Below, one piece after another: positions 34,983 to 47,928 of a DNA stretch of 64,000 bases (its first letter is position 1; every line of letters starts with the position of its first letter). Source of the DNA: Panagrolaimus kolymaensis (Eukaryota; Nematoda; Chromadorea; Rhabditida; Panagrolaimidae); assembly GCA_028622995.1 (NCBI GenBank), contig JAJQJQ010000012.1, positions 4,340,001-4,404,000 on the forward strand, given 5' to 3'. Under the pieces are notes generated by a model. It was not told the DNA's origin and ran no database searches. It saw nothing but the letters and a program-made list of their open reading frames with translations. Both the position numbers and the translations under genes were made by a program.

Positions 34983-35923
34983 AGTAATATATTGCTGCTA
35001 AAAAAATGTAAAGGTTAAATACGCATAAATATGAACCAAAAAGTGTTAGAAAAAATCACGAGAAAAGAAAAAACCACGTTTACAGGGATTTTTAAACATG
35101 CATAAACTGAAAGATGAAATAAATAAGCGAATGAAAATGGTTCAAAAGGTTTGGTCAAGTGCTATATGGTAAATTAACAAATTTGAAGGAATAAAAAAAG
35201 TATCAAAGTACTAAACATTTTTCTTCATATAAATGATTGGAATTCAAACAACTACGAGTAATTTTTTGCTTTGAAAGAAATTTGCTGTTCTTTTGCTATC
35301 CTTCGTTTTTTGCGTCGAACAAAAAATGAATGAATGAAAGAAGAAGTCTTTGCGCGACACACAAGCTTCATTCATCGTGGTCAAACTGCAAAAAGCGGGA
35401 CTTTCAAATATTCTTTTTACAAAAAGTTTTTCTAAAAAATGTTTCAACTGTTTTTTATTTCTTTCCAAAGCTTTTTTTGAAGTCATCTTACTTTATCATT
35501 TCGAAGCTTCGAATATAAAAAAGATTGCTTTAGCATTAATGAATTTTTATCGAAACCTCTTATTTTATGACCCGATTAAAAGCCATTCAGTGGACATTCT
35601 TTTTTTAGAAGCTTTATGAACTTTGTATTTAGTTTTCTTGATTTTCTGTAGGACTTTACCACCTCAATTTAAGGATGTGCAACATACTTTTAATTAAATA
35701 ATGCAAACTCATGAATGATTGATTCTAAAAACATAAAATAAGATGGAAAGCACTGACCTAAATAGAGAGCAAAAAAAATGAGGAGAAAATTGACCAAAAT
35801 CGGTCATGCAAAATGAAAAGAGTGAAAGTAATGAGAAAATCAGATTTTTATTTTTCACCCGATATAAAAAAAGAAGATAATGAAATTCCTCAAGGACTTT
35901 CGTGTGTAACTAAAAATTTTGAC

Positions 35924-35957
<34 letters not shown>

Positions 35958-36397
35958 TTCATTGCTTTACCGAACCGAACGATTATTCATTGATTCATAA
36001 CTTCTGTTACGTCAAAAATATAAAACTGATGTCAATCAGCTGCTGCCTGCTTCTTCTTTGATTGCCTTTTTAACTGGATTATTTATTAGTTATTTTTAAA
36101 GAAGAAGAAGAAATAGAAAAAAAGCTTTTTATTTTTTTGAAAAAATTATAAAAGATTCTCATCTGAGGAAACCGGAATCTTCTCGTCAACGTCGTCGCAA
36201 CAACGTGAATCTCTTTTTTTGGTCATCTTTCAATCGATTTAATTTTTTTTTATTTTGGATAATCTTAGATCCAAGGAAAAGAACATCTCCTTTTTCATCT
36301 TCATCATCACACAACCAAATCCTTTTGAGAGAGATAGGCAGCCATTATTTGGACTTAATTACTGTATAGCATGCTTTAAAACTTATTTTTTAAAGTA
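34983..36397. other. Intergenic interval (1.4 kb) with ATT microsatellite
   Basis: No supported gene between the divergent Sec61 gamma and Kunitz genes. It contains an (ATT)n run of about ten units at roughly 35925-35956. Other open frames are low-complexity. Both promoters must lie here. Confidence 0.5.
35925..35956. repeat. (ATT)n microsatellite
   Basis: About ten perfect ATT units in a row; likely length-polymorphic between strains. Confidence 0.9.
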
Positions 36398-38382
36398 ATG
36401 AAAAATTTAAGACATTTATTTTTTATAATTTTTTATTTTTGTATTATAAATTTTGGATATGGTAAAATTCCAGATGATTTAGATGGAATTTTAGAAAAGC
36501 TTTTTGAAACTCCTGAATGTAAGTTGCTTTGAGATTTTAATGTTTCAAAGCAAAACATTTTTTGATTTTTTATAGGTGAACCATTCGTATCAGATGCAAC
36601 ATATTTATCTGTTGCAACATCCGATTGTCCACCGTATACTTGTGATGCTCCTCGTCAGCTTTGTATGCGTGAAGCTGGAAAGTATCAAGATGCTACAGCA
36701 AATCAATGCAGAACCGTTCCCGCTGCTGTGAGTTTTTTTAAACTATCTCTTCTGTCATAGCCTCAAATTTTGACAAATTCATTCTTTTATTTAATTATTT
36801 TACATTGCTGTTTTAAATCATTGTATTATTTTTCTTTAAACTCCTCATTTTATCTTTAGTGTATAACTGCTGCAAATGATGGCGTTCCACTTGGTCCAGC
36901 TAAAGGTGTTCATACAACATCGCCACCTAAAACTTTTGGAGGAATGAGAGGTAATCCCGCGGCCACTATAAATGGTAATAGACCTCCACCAAGAATTGTT
37001 ACAGCTCCACCTGATTTGCGTGGAAGTAAGCTAATCATTAATTCCATATGTATAAAAAAAATTGATTGAAAATCTTTTAGCTCCACCTTTACCACTTCGC
37101 CCATTTACATCTGGTGCATTTGGAGATATTTGTCAACAAACAGTTCCAGATGGAAGATTTTGTGGTTTTCAACTCAAATTTACATACAATCGTGAAACAG
37201 GAAATTGTGAGCAATTTTGGTTTCCAGGATGTGCAACTGATAAAACAAATGATAACTTGTTTGGTGATTTAGAAAGTTGTCAAATCGCAACCAAGCATTG
37301 CACAGGTTTGTTAATTCTTTGAATTCATATTTTCTTGAGCGACATGGACATATCCATATAGTTTTTTTTATGGATTTTGAAGTGCAAAAAAGGCAAAAAT
37401 GTTTCATAAAATTAACACACAATTTTGTTATTTGTTTTGGAAAGTTAAATTTTTTTAATCGATTCAAGGACATCTGTCATAAATAATATTTTAACACAAA
37501 TATTTGGGATACAATTTTAACTAACATCTTATAGCAGCTCCAACTGCTCATCCTCTTCCACCGCCTACGCGGCGGCCAAAGCCTGTTCGCCGAGTAGTAA
37601 CAACTCCAAAACCAACAACAACAACTCCTGAACCCATTGAAGAAATTCCTCCACCACCTCCTCCTCCGCCACCTCCGCCACCAAATCGTCCATCTCCAGG
37701 AGGCGTAGATTTTTCATCTCTTGCTAGCTCATTTATGGGAGGTGGAGGAAATGCTGGAGGTTTAGTCGGTCAATTCCTTGGTGGAGGCCTTGGTGGTGGT
37801 AGTAGTGGAGCATCAAACATTAAATCAAATATTGGCGGTGGTAATGGTTATGGAGGTGGTGCTCTTAGTGGTGGAAGCGGTAGTGGTGGTAATGCATTAA
37901 CAGGTGGAGGACCAGACACACCAAGACCAAATTTTATTAGTTTAATTGCTAACACTATCAAAGAAGTGGGACAAAAGCCTCAACCGGGTCAACCTGCTCC
38001 TGCTGCTGGTGGTGGTGCACAATGGCTTAAAAATATTGATCCACAACAATTTTCCTCAATTTTTTCTAGTTTGTAGGTTTTAAAATTTATGTGAAAAACA
38101 AAATGAAATAATATTTTCCTAATCTCTTAAACGCTAGTAATTACGGCATTAATTTTTTTAGCGGTCGATGATCTCACACCTTATCAACAAGTTGATCGTC
38201 AAACTCTATGTTCATATCCTCGGGATGTTGGGCATCGTAATTGTGATTCACCAGAATGGTCACATAGATTTTTCTTTGATTTTGAAGCAAATAAATGTAA
38301 ATCATTTTGGTTTTTAGGTTGTGGAGGGAATTTAAATAACTTTAAAAAATTGAATATTTGTAAAAAAATTTGTGAAAATTAA
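36398..38382 (+). CDS. Secreted protein with two Kunitz-type domains and Pro/Gly-rich linker
   Basis: Exons 36398-36518, 36576-36727, 36860-37025, 37081-37305, 37535-38068, 38162-38382 encode 472 residues. It has a signal peptide (MKNLRHLFFIIFYFCIINFG). A short cysteine-containing segment follows, then a first Kunitz-like domain with Cys spacing 9-14-7-15-6 (CQQTV..RFC, GNCEQFWFPGC). A Pro-rich stretch with a run of about ten prolines and a Gly-rich stretch come next. A second Kunitz domain has spacing 10-17-7-12-3, canonical in its last three intervals (NKCKSFWFLGC...CKKIC). Kunitz domains usually inhibit serine proteases; in nematodes many are extracellular-matrix or cuticle components. Exon 5 may use either of two acceptors 3 nt apart (CAGCAG). 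Confidence 0.85.
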
Positions 38383-38471
38383 TTGTTGTTAAAACTTTTT
38401 TATGTTTATAATGTTTAATAAAATTTTGTAAAAAAAGTTTATGAAAAACATTAATTTGTGTGGCTTCATAT

Positions 38472-39547
38472 TTAGATAGTTCGACCATATTCATTTGCAG
38501 GGAAACCAGAAGCTTCAACTTCAGTTGGAGAAGATGGAGCAGGGATAGCACCACTTCGAGTAGGGCATGGGCAATATTCGCCATTGGCGGCTGGAATTCC
38601 ACCATTTCCAGGTGGTCCACGAGTGCCAGGACGTCCACTTGGTCCTTGATAACCAGGTGGTCCAGCTGGACCTTGTTGACCTGGTTGACCTGGAGCTCCG
38701 TTATTTCCTCGATCTCCTTGTGGTCCAGCATATCCGGGGTTACCGCGTTGTCCTTTAGGTCCAGGTGTTGGAGTCCATCGAGTTCCTTCTTGCCCAGGTC
38801 TTCCATCAGGTCCAGGAGGACCAGGCCTCCCAGGAGATCCAAGATCTCCAAAAGGACCAGGCGGACCGGGATAACCATCACGGCCATTTCTTCCAGGAGT
38901 TCCTAAACATGTAAAATTAATTCAATGCTGAAGTGCTAAAAATATTACCTCGAGATCCAAGTGGTCCACGAGGGCCAGCTTGACCGGGAGGTCCATGTCC
39001 ACCAGGAGGTCCACTTGGGCATTTAATACAGCCTAAAAATCTTCTTCTGTATCAAATTAAAAAAAATATTTAAATTACCAGCATGAGGAAGATCAAGCAA
39101 TACAGTCATTCCAGTAGCACCTGGAAGACCAGGAATACCAGGCTCACCAGCTTCTCCAGATTCTCCACGTTCACCAGGAGGCCCAGGTTGGCCTTTGGGA
39201 CAATTTTTTCCTCGATTTGCATCACAATCTACAATAAAACATTTATCTCGCGTCTTAAATTTTCTTATGCGAAACTCACTGCATTTAGGGGGAGCTCGTT
39301 CAGTTGCACGTTTAACTCGACGAAATTCAAATAAATTTCTTATATCACCTTTCCCACCTTTCATTTGCATTTGCATCATATTATCCCATGCATCACGATT
39401 AATCTCACGAATTTCATCTAAATCCACAAGGATATCATCATAAAGGGAATTGATGTCATTGAGAAGAAGAGAAACCACAACGGTGCAAGTTACGATAACG
39501 CTTGTGCTTACAAGCACAGCAATTGCTGTACTAACTTTTGCTGACAT
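38472..39547 (-). CDS. Nematode cuticle collagen
   Basis: Exons (minus) 39547-39280, 39228-39079, 39032-38949, 38902-38472 encode 310 residues. The N-terminus has a membrane-anchor/signal helix ([20 protein letters not shown]) and the Col_cuticle_N domain, followed by a basic subtilisin-like cleavage site (FRRVKR). Gly-X-Y blocks follow, interrupted by short cysteine-bearing gaps ([12 protein letters not shown]) and ending in a CPCP segment and non-collagenous tail. The cysteine pattern is typical for forming interchain disulphides. Built into the cuticle by the epidermis during moults. It is convergent with the Kunitz gene, with stops about 90 bases apart. Confidence 0.95.
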
Positions 39548-39974
39548 TGTCGATGGATGTCAAGCAATGATAATTAGAAAACCTTTCGTCGTGATTTTAT
39601 ACTACCTTTTTAAGTTAAACTTTTAGAAAGCCACACAAAAACAAAATGATAAAAAAAATAATGGAGAAGATAAAAATTGAAAATTGCGGAAGATAATTTA
39701 AAACAAGTTTTCCGATGGAGATTTTATGGTTGAAAGGAAATAGAAACTTGTTTGTTGCGTAATTAATGAAGCCTTTAGCCGTCGTCGGATGACATAAAAA
39801 AAACACAAACAATAGCTTGCTTTATCAATAAATCTTTCTTTCTGTCATTTTTATTGTTATGTAACTCAGTAATCAAATCTCATAAAAGAAAACAATTTTT
39901 AACAAAAAACACTTTATAGCTGCTTAAAAATTATAAATTGCAACAACAAAAAAGATACTAATAAAATAAGTTAA
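39548..39974. other. Intergenic between collagen and FANCD2
   Basis: About 430 bases. It carries the collagen promoter and, near 39849, a minus-strand AATAAA for the FANCD2 gene, which lies upstream on the same strand. Nothing else recognised. Confidence 0.4.
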
Positions 39975-42900
39975 TTAAGACATCATGCTTGAATCATCAT
40001 CGCCACCAACGTATCCGCTCACGATGGCATCATCGTCATTTTCATTAAATCGCTCTTGTTTAATTGTTGCTCGCAAAATTGTTTCAGTATTAGAAACATT
40101 TTCATCTGCTGTATTATCACTATCATTTATAGCTACAGTTGAAGGAGTTTTAGATTTTCTTGAACGCTTCTAAAATCGGCAAAAAAAATTATAAATGAAT
40201 GAATCAAAAAGACAGACTTTAGGAGCTGGGCTATTTTCAGTTGCATTTAAATCTTTTCCACAACTTCGTTTATTTCCATTTGTTTTATTCTTTCTATTGG
40301 AAGCTGTGGCCTAAAAACCACCAAACAATTTAATTTAAAATACTTAGAGAAAAGCTTACATCCAAATTTCGATTTTTTAAATGTCCAAAGGATACTGCAT
40401 CACCAAAGCCTGCAGCTGTTGCAAGAACTTTAAAATCTCTCATCATTTTTTCATTAGCTGCTTTAAGTTCAGGGCATAATTTTGTTAATAAAAGTGCATT
40501 TTTTCGTTTTTGTGCCAAATTTCTTAGCATTCCAAGTAAACGATTTCCAAGTTGAATAAATTTTACTATTCCATAAATATCATCCTTGTATTTAACCATA
40601 ATTTGTTCATCTTTGACTATAGCAGCAAATGAACTTGGTTTAGACATAATAAATGAAATAAAGCGTCTTCCTTCTTTTGCCATATTTATCAAAACACTAA
40701 CAAGTCGAAAATCTTTGTTTTTGATTACACAAGTAAGGATGTTAAACGTTTGAGCAATTTTAATCCAATCAGTTATAAATTTGCGTGAATCTATTACAAT
40801 CGATTTATTATCGTTTCGAAGATATCGTAAAACATTATCGTTAAATTGTTTAAAAAGTAATTTATGCCAATTTAAGAAACTCTTCCTAAAATAAAATTGT
40901 TTTTTATTACAGTTTTTTTTTTTAAACCAACTTTGTAAAGCATGGAAAAACGCTTTCACTGTGTTCATTGACGTAATCTTCCGAGTCAGTATAATTTCCC
41001 AATTTTAAATCTTGTTCAACAAGAAATTCTTCGGGGAAAATGGATAAAAATTGATGCCAAATTAACCAACATACTGCTGAAATTTTTTGAGATTCGGGTC
41101 GAAAATGAATGAAATCACTAAAAAATATTTATTTTATTAAGCTTCAGTTGTTTGAAAAAAAACTAACTTTGCAATAACATAAGCATTTTTATCATCATGA
41201 GCTTGATCGGCTGCTTCATCATTCGACCATTTTTTACTCAAATAATACAATGCAATCGTCGCTAAAAAAAGAGTCAAAAGCATTTTGAAAACTTCCAAAA
41301 AACTTAAAAATAAATACCGCATTTTCGTCGATGAAATTCATTTAAATTAGTAAAAGTTTTTAACAGAGCCAACATTGCTGCAGCTGATTCCGTTGTAGGA
41401 ACATGATAAGCAACTTCAATAAAAAATTCTATTACACCTTCTTCGCTATTATTTGCGTCCACAACATCTGAAACTCTTCCATTGGGAATAGAAATAGGTG
41501 GCATAATACTATTTCTGCTTCGATTCACTGAATTTACAGTTCCATTTCGAGTTGATTCATTTTGGGGTAATTTTGAAGAATTAAAAATTCCTATAGCTCT
41601 ATTTAAAGCTAAAATAACTTCACCACGACGAGATTGTAAATTTCTTGTTCGATCGCTGTCGTGATGATCACATTCTGATGCAATTTCATGACTACATAAA
41701 CAAATTAAATGATTATCATATTATTATTTCTCAATAAAATTTTTACCTTTGGAAAATTCGTGAAAAAATCATTACACAAAATTTAAGTAAATTTGCCATT
41801 TCATTGACAAAATCGGGTGAACCTGGATGTGGAGTTTGAATGGTATTTGTTGTAAAATTTTCAACTGCTTTTGAAAGAATTTCAAATAACGCTGGAATTG
41901 CTGCTGAAACTAATTTCCATCGATCATCCTTTGAACCAAAATCCATTGTTGCTATAGGTAATGGAGCTCCAGTCTAAAATTAAATAATCATACAACGTAT
42001 GAAATGTTTATTACATTATGGAAACATACTCCTAAACCAAATCCAATAGGTGTTTGTTTTCCTCCACGAGTGGGCATAGTATATTTTAAAATAACATGCA
42101 ATGTTTCAACCAAACTCAAAGTTTGTTTACGTTTCATTCCAGTTGCCTAAAAAAAATTTACTCATAAAAATTACAACTCAATGAAAATGTAACAAACTTG
42201 TATCAATTTTGTAACAGTTTCAAGCCTCAATGGCGTACAATACCATTGCAATTGTTCAATGGGAATATTTTTAGGTAATGTTCCATTTCGAAGTTTAAAG
42301 GAACCAAAAGTAAATTCTTCTCCTGTTTCATCAAAATGTTCAGGAATGAATGCTTCGTTGAAGTTCTGTGGCCTCTCCTCATTCTCATTATTTTCATTGA
42401 TGCCAAAAGTATGTTGGTCAACTTCCACGGGTTCTTCTTCTTCAACAACTTGACCATCATTTTTCTTTGATGATTTTTTAGATCTTTTTGAATCTTTGTC
42501 TTTAACAACCAATTCGCATTTATTAATTCGAGTTATCATTGGTAAATGATAGGAGCCCATTTCTAAAATTAATCCAATTTTTAAAGTTTGAGTTGGAAAG
42601 TTAATCAAAAAGCAAACTTTTAATGCAATTTTTTAATTGATTTTGACAATAAATCATTAAATTTAATTTCTTTTCCATCCATTGTTGAATTTTAGGACCC
42701 TCAATTCGACAATCGGCAAACATATTTAATATTGTTCGAATATATTCAACTGTAACATACAGAACATTACTGCGTCGAAGTTGATCATGTTGAGTTAAAT
42801 CGAGGGATTGTGTTAATGAGGTTAAATTGACATTAGATTCTAAAATATGCTTTCTATTATTACTAATCCCTTCAATAACTTTTATTTACCAAGAATAAAC

Positions 42901-45900
42901 AAAAAATTATTCCAAAAATCTGTTTTTAATGGATCACTATCATAATCTTCGGTGAATGAATCGCGATAACATGCAAAATCTTTAACAAGTTGTAAAAGAG
43001 GTAGCAAACCACAAATAGGTCCAGTAAGTTTATCATCATCAGCAAAAACTAATTCAGCTAAATTTATCCATGTTGCCGATTGTGGATCAATGAAATCCTC
43101 GGCATCAAATTGGCCAAGAGAGGTGTTTGAAGATCGCTGAGAAATTTGTGAATCGCGTTCAAGGTAAAATTGAAATCGAACTGATTCAGTTAATTCCTCA
43201 CCAAAAGTTGCCTAAACATATTATTTTAACCTTTGAATAATAAAAAGATGAACTTACTAAAGCGGGTGATTCTCCACCTAATTTTTTCTTAGATTTTAAA
43301 AGTTCACTCAATTGAATGTAAAATTCTGCTCGAATTTTACCTCCATGCTTTTTTGTTACTTTATCAACTTTTTGTAAAGTATCAAGAATTTCAGCATCAT
43401 TTCTACTATTTCCGCCGCCACCATTAATGTTGGAAGACAATAATAAAACTTTAACATATTGAATAAGTCCAACAATGCCCCAAACAATTTCACGATAAAT
43501 GGATGAAATTAAATAATGATTTAATCGTCTCAAAAATCGAGTTCCTTCTGTTTGTCGATGATATTGGGTTGTTTGACCTACAGAAATATCAGAATAAAGA
43601 TTTAATGAAATTAAAACAAAAAATAATCTTCGAATATTGTCGGTTGATAAGATTGCAAGGTTATCCAACAAAGCCTAAAATAATTTTATTTTGAAAAAAT
43701 GAAACACTTTCGAATGAAAGTCAAACATACATTTAAATCTCCAAGAAAATCTCTTAAAGTTTCAATTCGAATTTCTGCAACTTCTTCAAGAATTGTTAAA
43801 GCTGTAGTTGTTTCAGAATCCATTTCACTAAAATGTGAAGCAATGGATTCCAAAACAATCGATCTAGGAAGTTTTCGACAAAGGAAAAGTTGTTTATAAA
43901 TAACTCCGCCAATTTCGTTTAACCTTGGATTGGGTGATTGAAGTAAATCTCGAGATAGGTTCAATATGGAAGAAAGATATGTTTTTGAAAACTAAAAATC
44001 AAATAATTTTTTGAGGGTTAAAAATGATTGAACAAACCGTTGGAAAATTTGCAGCTTCACCAAAAAGGTGTTTGATTGAAAGAAAAGTATCGTAAGAAAC
44101 AGAAACTTGCTTTCGAAGTTCTTTCAAAATGAAACTTGTATCATTGCTTGCTTCATTAAAACAAATCAAAAGTAAAATATCTATCAAATCAAAATCCTAA
44201 AAATGAAATTTTTGAAAAAATAATTATACCGTCGCATGAAAAACTAACTCTGTGGAAGATAATGAAAGTGGCAGCATCTCCTTCATATTCTTCATCCTCT
44301 GGCTGTTGTTCGAAACTTTCTTCCTCCTCCTCATTTTCATTATCATCGTCCTCATCGTGATCAACAAAGCCCTTTTTAGAACCAAAAGCTGAAGCACGAG
44401 TGATTTTTTGAATACCAAAAAATGCGGTTAAATCCTTTTGACTGTGATTTAAATTAAATCTCATAAATTCGGTAATGCAAAAGAATATATTTGAAATTGT
44501 TTCTTCTAATGATACTGTAGATCTAAAAAAGAAAGAATATGCATTTTGAGCTCCCAAAAAAAATTATTTTACTCATTTTCTGCATCAATTCTTCGAAGTT
44601 TTGCTATGTCCAAAAACATGTGTAAGCAAATGAGAAAACTTTTGAATGCTCCATTCTTATTTTTATCCAAAACGCTGAGGGATGTTTCCACAGCCAATGG
44701 AAGATTTTCAAGTTCAAAATTCATTAAATTTTTCATTATTGTTATTTGTATCTAAAAAAAGTAACACATTTTTTGTATGTTTGTCTCTTTTTCTTTCTCT
44801 GACTCTTTCTTTTCGGATAAAAAAAAAGACGTCAAGGCAAAAAAGGCGTCTCTCGCTTTACATTTTCCTTTTCTCGACAGCGCAGCAGTTACCACCACTT
44901 GGTTGGTTGCCTCTCGAATAACTAACATAAAGAAGCAAGTGTTCAACACAGGGTCTATAGCTCAGTGGCAGAGCAATCGGCTGCAGTCCGATCGGTCCCT
45001 GGTTCAACTCCGGGTGGGCCCTAACCTTTTTCAATTTTTTTAAAGATAACCTAATATTATAGTCATGAGAAAAATTTGAGACATACCTTTTTATTCATTT
45101 TTTCATCAACATCAAGACATTTTAATGCTTTGAAACAACTTGCATGAAGGCTGTTTGGTTCTTCCAAACCTCGAATTAAAATAAAGTCAAGTAAATGTTT
45201 TGCGATGGCTAAAATCTTTCATCATAAAAGAATCCGCAAATTACGATAATGGTACTTACATGAATGAACAGAATTATCAGTAAAAAGTTCAGGAATAATT
45301 TCAATAAATTTTTCACGCAATTCTGAATTCCAATGTTCAATCTTTTTATCAAAAACAATGGTGGAAATTGCTAATGGATTAAATATTTCAGTAATATATC
45401 GAAGTTGAAGAATAATTTTATTTCCTATTTGAATTTGTTGTTCGCCATTGGAATGATTTTTAGCTATATCATCAAGGCGACGATAAATAATATTAAAAGT
45501 TTCAGTTTGAAAAGCTGATGTAAGTATTAAAGCTCGAATTATTGTATCTTGGATTCCATTAATGCTGAGAAAAAAAAAAAAGAAAGTCAAAGTTAAAGGA
45601 TAAAAATTCTCAAAAAAAATGTTTTTTACTTTTTAGTTGGAGAAAGAAAAAGCATCCATGAATTGCACGTTTTTCCCAAAGCTTCTTTAAATTCTTGAAT
45701 AATTTTAATTACCAAACCAGAATTGGAACTCCATTCACCTTCGATAAGTTTAATTAATTCAGCGTGGGTTTGTTCTCCTAAAATTCTTTTCTTTATCAAA
45801 CATTTTAATGAGATTGCTTAAAACAAACCCAAATAAAAATAAACTTCATCTTCATCGCTTCTCATAACTTCAACTCCAAGTTTTTTCAATCGCCTAAAAA

Positions 45901-46424
45901 ATGGCCCATCATCAAAACCATCAGCTATTTCACCGCCTAAATAATCACGATTTATAAGATTTTGTGTTTGAGTATAAAAATTTTCTCGATGATGTCTGGC
46001 TTCTCTTGGATTTTCCTCTGATGCTTCAGCTTCAGCATCTTCAACTTCAATAATAGGGTCTAAAAATTTAAATGATCACAAAAACTTTAATTTATCGATA
46101 ACAAAAAATACCAATTTCAGGAATGGGACGTTGAGTTTGATAAACATTTCCATTTTCGCCATCATCGTCAGATGCAACAATCTCAACCTCATCTTCTGAC
46201 ATTCCATGTTTCTGCGAATTATTCGGTGGAAAAATATTCTCGCTATCGATTGAAGTAAATCGATGCGATTGTGCAGATTTACGTGCAACGACAGCATTAG
46301 GAGCTGTTGTTGTTACTTTTTTTGATGTCGCAGCAGCTGCAGACAATCTTGGAATAACAGGTCTGAATGGTGAATTCACATCCACTGATCTGAGAGGATT
46401 CAATGGATGTTTTTTGCGATACAT
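39975..46424 (-). CDS. fcd-2: FANCD2 (Fanconi anaemia D2) orthologue
   Basis: Helical-repeat DNA clamp for interstrand crosslink repair; works with FANCI and is normally monoubiquitinated. Twenty-one exons from ATG 46424 to TAA 39975-39977 join into one frame of about 1709 residues, longer than human (about 1450). Evidence: LLDNLAILSTDNIRRLFFVL matches human [20 protein letters not shown]. The C-terminal helices end VSFGHLKNRNLD, matching human FWLGNLKNRDL, followed by a long acidic, Lys-rich tail ending SSMMS as in vertebrates (acidic tail). An acidic insert (DHDEDDDNENEEEEE) lies near 44360. By eye, the position of human Lys561 is Ile here (SSIYREIVWGIVG). One intron (44752-45086) is longer than the rest and contains a tRNA gene on the other strand. 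Confidence 0.87.
44951..45022 (+). tRNA. tRNA-Cys (GCA)
   Basis: Acceptor stem GGGTCTA (44951-44957) pairs with TGGGCCC (45015-45021), including G-T pairs, with discriminator T. D arm AGCTCAGTGGCAGAGC, anticodon arm ATCGG-CTGCAGT-CCGAT with anticodon GCA at 44983-44985, T arm CCTGGTTCAACTCCGGG. No intron. It lies inside an intron of the FANCD2 gene on the opposite strand. Confidence 0.95.
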
Positions 46425-46855
46425 TTTTTTAGTATCAAAAATGCTTAAATCGCAAGCTTAAAATAAAACAAAGTAAGATAGTAAAAATGGAAGAAGTCCT
46501 TCTTCCTGATCTAAATAATTTCGAAATATCAGCAACTTTTAGAAAAATTTTAAAAAACTATTTTCGCGCAAGTTTTTAAATTGCAGCTATTATTTTTTCG
46601 CTCTTTGCCAATTGGGTTAATATCATACTTCAAAGTTCAAACAAACAAACAAAAAAATAAACTTTGTCTTTTCATTGTTGTTTTTTTTGGTTGTTGTTTA
46701 TCATCCTTCCTTCTAAACCTTACTTTTGCCTTTCATATAACATTACCCTCTTCGTTAAACTTATAAATATGTACCTCGTGTTCGATTGATAAAATCCTTA
46801 TCATTATTTTCATATTTTTTATTCTTATGTTTTTTTATTTACAGAATTATCGAAT
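46425..46855. other. Divergent promoter region FANCD2 / cardiolipin synthase
   Basis: About 430 bases. A possible trans-splice acceptor (TTTATTTTAAG, minus strand) lies near 46459, and ATTTACAG ends at about 46844 on the plus strand just before the cardiolipin synthase ATG. No gene seen. Confidence 0.45.
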
Positions 46856-47928
46856 ATGTCTTTCTCAAAGTTTTATAGAAAAACAACAAAAGCCATAAAC
46901 CCTTTTTTGTATGCTTCGCTCTTCCATCGAAATATAAACAAACAATCAAAGTTTATAAAAACTTTTATGGTTATAAGAACCACGAGCACAACAGCTGGTG
47001 GCATTGATCGACCAAAAAATCCACAAGCGGCTTTTGGTGAAAGAGTGAAGGATAACATTATGACGATTCCAAATGGACTTTGCGTTTTGAGGTATGTTTT
47101 TGTAATTCATAATAGTAAATAAAAGGAAAATTTTCAGGATATGTATGACACCAGTAATTGGATATTTGGTAGTACAAAGTCAATTTATGCCTGCTTGTAT
47201 CTTATTTACTATCGCTGGAATAACTGATTTAGTATGATTTTCTTGTTGCTTCTTTTATAATTAATATGAAGAAATTTTCCAGCTTGATGGTTTTATTGCT
47301 AGAAGGTACGAATCTCAAAGATCTTTGCTTGGTACAATGTTGGATCCTGTTGCTGATAAACTTTTAGTAAGCACGTTGTTTGTTACTCTAACATACGTCC
47401 ATTTGATTCCAGGTTTGTTCTTTTTTGAATCTTCCAATACATTAATAATCTTCCATTTTTAGTTGCTCTTACGGCGTTGATTTTGCTTCGAGATGTTTTA
47501 CTTGTTGGTGGTGGCTTTTATCAACGATATCAAATTCTTGAACCACCATTAACTTTTAAACGATTCTTTGATCCTTCAGTTTCAAGTGTTCGAGTTGTTC
47601 CAACATTAACCAGCAAAGTAATTGAATAATTTTATCATTGTTTCTTCAACTTTATTTTTTAGATAAACACCGCTTTACAATTATCACTTGTTACCTTCAG
47701 CCTCGCTTCACCTGTATTTGGCTTTGTTGCACATCCATCTTTAATTGCTTTAGGGTTTGTTTTGACTTTTGTTTGATAATTAATATTTAACTAAAACCAT
47801 TGTTTTTCAGAGGTCTAACTGCTGCTACTACGGTCATTTCGGGTCTTCAATATATCGGAGGTGGTGGAATGGTGAAAGTTCCAAAAATAGAAACAGAAGA
47901 ACAACAAGCAAACAAGAAGAAAAAGTGA
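46856..47928 (+). CDS. Cardiolipin synthase (CDP-alcohol phosphatidyltransferase type)
   Basis: Makes cardiolipin from CDP-diacylglycerol and phosphatidylglycerol at the inner mitochondrial membrane. Exons 46856-47091, 47138-47231, 47283-47412, 47463-47617, 47663-47754, 47811-47928 encode 274 residues. The N-terminal 45 residues are basic and hydroxylated, without acidic residues, as expected for a mitochondrial targeting peptide. The catalytic signature is [20 protein letters not shown] followed by PVADK. Downstream [15 protein letters not shown], then FYQRYQ, and [21 protein letters not shown] closely track human CRLS1. Several membrane helices follow the active site. Confidence 0.95.

Noticed and set aside
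38460..38906. Ser/Arg/Thr-rich plus-strand frame of 148 codons
   Set aside because: Antisense reading of collagen Gly-X-Y repeats.
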